45,682 nucleotides of DNA from Oscillatoria salina IIICB1 (GTDB lineage: Bacteria; Cyanobacteriota; Cyanobacteriia; Cyanobacteriales; SIO1D9), in assembly GCF_020144665.1 (NCBI RefSeq), contig NZ_JAAHBQ010000052.1:1-45682 (forward strand). Direction: 5' to 3'. How positions within the stretch are numbered: position 1 is the first letter of the stretch; the number at the start of each line of letters is the position of its first letter. A model generated the notes under the pieces. That model worked only from the letters and a program-made list of their open reading frames with translations, was not told where the DNA came from and made no database searches. The translations under genes were made by a program, and so were the position numbers. Positions 43,290 through 45,682 of the stretch are shown one piece after another.

Positions 43290-43434
43290 GTTAGGGATTG
43301 GGGATTGGGGATTAGGGATTAGGGATTAGGGATTGGGGATTGGGAAGATAAGGAGGAATTAGCGGATAAACTTATAACTCACCCCAGTCACCAGTCCCCA
43401 GTCCCCAATCACCAGTCACCAGTCCCCAATAATC
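43290..43434. repeat. STRR array between convergent genes
   Basis: GGGGATTGGGGATTAGGGATT units run from 43294 to 43346 and CCCCAGTCACCAGTCCCCAGT units from 43381 to 43430. The two halves are inverted relative to each other and could fold back. The second half codes for the end of hisC. Confidence 0.88.
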
Positions 43435-44530
43435 TTTGGATGGTGCGGGTATTTTCTTCGGGAGTCCCAACAGTAATTCTTAAACCTCCACCTGTATGCC
43501 GAATTAATGTTCCTTGGGCTTTGAGAGCGTTGGTTAGTTGTTTCAGTTCTTCGTGGGGATCGGTAGTGGTATTTTTGAGTCGTAGATAGATAAAGTTAGC
43601 GTCGCTGTGCCAAACTTTGAAGATCGGATTTTGAGATAAAGCTTGAGATAATCTGTCTCGTTCGCTGAGGATTTTGGCGATCGCTGGTAAAATTAACTGG
43701 CGATTTTCGAGTGTCAGTAAAGCTGCGGCTTGGGAGGGAGCTGGCAAATTGTAAGGAAGGCGAACTTTCTCCAGGATAGCGATTAATTCTGGATTGGCGA
43801 TCGCGTAACCGACTCGATGTGCGGCTAATCGAAATGCTTTGGAAAATGTTCGCAAAATAATCCAATTGGGATGTTTTTCTAATTCTCCTACCACCGAAGT
43901 TTGACTGAATTCAAAATAAGCTTCGTCGATAACTACTAAAATTTGTGCGGGTAAATTGCGTAACCAATCTAATTCTGCTTCGGTGAGAGCATTAGCTGTG
44001 GGTGAGTTAGGATGAACAACAAATATAACTCGAATTGGTGGATTATTTGTTTGCTGGAGACTCGCTTGTGCTGTCGCTAAATCAATGGCAAAATTAGTTT
44101 CTGAACGTCCTACTGTCACCACTGGAATTCCGAGAGTTTGGGCGATAATCTCGTACATGGAAAAAGTCGGATTAGCCACCAAAATCGAGCCTTCACCGCG
44201 TAAACAAGTAGCAATCAAAATTGAGCGAATTAATTCATCAGATCCGTTACCAATCGAAAGGCGATCGCTGGTAATTATCTGAGGCAAATTAGCTGATTCA
44301 TTCACATATTCAGCCAAAACTTGTTTAATCTTTTCATGACTACCATCTGGATAGCGATTTGTCAATATATTTTGCTGATAAATTTCTGCCAATTTCTGCT
44401 TTAACTCAATTGGCAAATCGTAAGGACTTTCATTAGTATCAAGTCGATCGATTGGTGCTGTAACTTTTCCACCTGGATGAGGAGTATAAGCAGTAAATTG
44501 AGCTAAATCTGAGCGAATAAAATCGAACAT
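43409..44530 (-). CDS. hisC: Histidinol-phosphate aminotransferase
   Basis: The 373-residue PLP enzyme carries out the transamination step of histidine synthesis. Motifs are [44 protein letters not shown] and [20 protein letters not shown] with the PLP lysine at 231. It ends [20 protein letters not shown] and then TGDW. The last four codons and the TGA stop are written by STRR repeat units (GGGGACTGGTGACTGGTGA), so the native C-terminus has been rebuilt by the repeat. Confidence 0.93.
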   Translation of the reverse strand: MFDFIRSDLAQFTAYTPHPGGKVTAPIDRLDTNESPYDLPIELKQKLAEIYQQNILTNRYPDGSHEKIKQVLAEYVNESANLPQIITSDRLSIGNGSDELIRSILIATCLRGEGSILVANPTFSMYEIIAQTLGIPVVTVGRSETNFAIDLATAQASLQQTNNPPIRVIFVVHPNSPTANALTEAELDWLRNLPAQILVVIDEAYFEFSQTSVVGELEKHPNWIILRTFSKAFRLAAHRVGYAIANPELIAILEKVRLPYNLPAPSQAAALLTLENRQLILPAIAKILSERDRLSQALSQNPIFKVWHSDANFIYLRLKNTTTDPHEELKQLTNALKAQGTLIRHTGGGLRITVGTPEENTRTIQRLLGTGDW

Positions 44531-44642
44531 GAATGATTAATTTTAATAATTTATTGTTGCTTTTTTGTTTGTTTTTTGGTAATAAATAGTAACTGTTAAC
44601 TGGACAAAAAATTAAGTCTTAATCGACAATTTTACTACATAT

Positions 44643-45473
44643 TTAATGTTGAGTTATCAGAGTAATAATTGTCACCTCTGGCGGACAAAAAAAGCGTCCC
44701 GGGAAATAAGTTCCCAAACCACGATTAACGTAAAGTTGATTATTCCCGATGCGATGAAATCCTTGCGCCCATTCCCAGTGTCTCATAACTCTAGAACATT
44801 GACGCAAATAAGGAATAAATAATTGTAATGGTTGAGGTGTAATTTTTCGCATTGGTTGGATTAATTGGGCTGCCGATCCAAATCCAGGAATTACTACCTG
44901 TCCCCCATGAGAATGACCCGAAAGTTGTAAATCGACTCGCCATTTTTGGAGGATTTCTGCTGTATCGGGATTGTGAGACAAAACAATTCGAGGAGTATTG
45001 GGATCTAGTTTACTAAAGACTGGTTCCGGACGAAACTGTCGCGACCAAAAATCAGCAAGTCCAACAATAGGTAAATGTTCTCCGAGAGGATAAGCAATTT
45101 CATTCCATAATACTTGGATACCAACGCGAGTTAGAGCTTGAGTGACTAAAGCTTTAGAATGCAAAAAGTAGAGATCGTGGTTTCCCAAGCAAGCGAAAAT
45201 ACCTAACTTACTTTCTAGGTGTTTCAACCGCAATACTAAGCTGTTGATGGGTGTAGGATCGTCAGTGACGTAATCTCCGGTAAGTAAGATTAAGTCAGGG
45301 TTTTCTTGGTTAGAGATTTCGATAGTTTCTGCGAGAAGGGTTTCGGAAAGTCCATCATCGTAGTGTAAATCTGACAGATGAACGATTTTCGTACCTTGTA
45401 AGGATGGTGAGAGATCGGCGATCGCTACTGTAATCCTTTCTACACTTAATGGTCCAGACCAGATCGACGGCAT
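44643..45473 (-). CDS. Calcineurin-like metallophosphoesterase (YkuE/YaeI type)
   Basis: The 276-residue protein has all the metal motifs of the family: VHLSDLHYDD, LTGDYVTDD, CLGNHDLYF, VLSHNPDTAEI and LSGHSHGGQVVIP. It has a hydrophobic-poor N-terminus (no signal) and a C-terminal LYVNRGLGTYFPGRFFCPPE segment typical of the YkuE group. These enzymes act on phosphodiester or pyrophosphate bonds of lipids or nucleotides; the substrate here is unknown. It lies upstream of hisC on the same strand. Confidence 0.9.
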   Translation of the reverse strand: MPSIWSGPLSVERITVAIADLSPSLQGTKIVHLSDLHYDDGLSETLLAETIEISNQENPDLILLTGDYVTDDPTPINSLVLRLKHLESKLGIFACLGNHDLYFLHSKALVTQALTRVGIQVLWNEIAYPLGEHLPIVGLADFWSRQFRPEPVFSKLDPNTPRIVLSHNPDTAEILQKWRVDLQLSGHSHGGQVVIPGFGSAAQLIQPMRKITPQPLQLFIPYLRQCSRVMRHWEWAQGFHRIGNNQLYVNRGLGTYFPGRFFCPPEVTIITLITQH

Positions 45474-45543
45474 TACTTTTGTTTACTCCCCAGACAACCG
45501 CGCTTCTAGGATAGCTTAATTAGTTGTTGCGTAGTAAGGACTC

Positions 45544-45682
45544 AGTTAGTAGTGAGGGCTTTAGCCCGAATATTTCTTAGTTAGTAGTGAGGGCTTTAGC
45601 CCGAATATTTCTTAGTTAGTAGTGAGGGCTTTAGCCCGAATATTTCTTAGTTAGTAGTGAGGGCTTTAGCCCGAATATTTCT
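45544..45682. repeat. 35-bp perfect tandem repeat, four copies, cut by the window end
   Basis: The unit contains GTTAGTAGTGAGGGCTTTAG and recurs at exactly 35-bp steps (GTTAG at 45545, 45580, 45615 and 45650). Each unit holds the small stem GGGCT-TT-AGCCC and ends CGAATATTTCTTA. There are no spacers, so it is not a CRISPR array. The TAGTGAGGGCTTTAGCCC core is a common dispersed word in cyanobacteria; tight tandem copies are less so. Confidence 0.95.

Noticed and set aside
45544-45682. CRISPR array
   Set aside because: The 35-bp units follow each other with no spacers.

Overview
The window is cyanobacterial chromosome. It carries psbO (photosystem II manganese-stabilising protein), ftrV (ferredoxin-thioredoxin reductase variable chain), a cyanobacterial-type hfq, a SigF-type sigma factor, the ECF factor SigG with its anti-sigma neighbour, ComFB, a CyaC-type hybrid adenylate cyclase, a Tab2 homologue and glnB behind a perfect NtcA box. 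HIP1 octamers (GCGATCGC) are everywhere. Arrays of CCCCAAT/CCCCAGT heptamers and AACTG(T/A)TAACTG units (the STRR class of filamentous and colonial cyanobacteria) sit in many gene gaps. No ribosomal genes, tRNAs, CRISPR arrays or prophage were seen, and the sequence does not fix the genus.

Layout. 0-7 kb: a VapBC-type toxin-antitoxin pair, a HEAT-repeat protein, a GNAT/membrane-peptide pair, an NTF2-like secreted protein, glnB, rdgB and a phosphohexomutase. 7-15 kb: psbO with a clean terminator, sigF, a proline-rich lipoprotein with a PilP-like tail, a pentapeptide protein, a two-domain SagB-type oxidoreductase, a DUF218 membrane protein and ftrV. 15-22 kb: rimM and avtA, Tab2, a small hydrophilic gene with a decayed 3' end, a truncated RelE-like toxin, mtnP and map. 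22-25.5 kb is the accessory hot spot. It holds a candidate structured RNA on the minus strand behind a promoter module that is duplicated from 12 kb away, and an IS200/IS605-type tnpB element that splits a DUF2887 (Rpn/PD-(D/E)XK-like) gene. 25.5-45.7 kb: a phosphoribulokinase-like paralogue, sigG and its anti-sigma gene, comFB, an M23 peptidase, hfq/dapF (divergent), a PD-(D/E)XK-like nuclease, two metallophosphoesterases, a P-type ATPase, cyaC, a second GNAT, hisC, and a 35-bp tandem repeat that runs off the right end.

How it fits together. Most genes are single housekeeping units. Regulatory themes recur: nitrogen (NtcA/PII), cyclic nucleotides (CyaC; ComFB as a cyclic-dinucleotide receptor), Hfq, and two alternative sigma factors; in cyanobacteria several of these bear on type IV pili, motility or envelope stress. 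The most novel signal is the pair of about 105-bp copies of a hairpin plus TTG(A/G)(A/G)A-N17-TACAAT promoter. One copy precedes a small protein gene. The other precedes a roughly 135-nt RNA that I can fold into four nested helices. Secondary points are the split DUF2887 gene, STRR arrays that touch or supply start and stop codons of at least six genes, and a VapC-like toxin with its first catalytic Asp changed to Asn.
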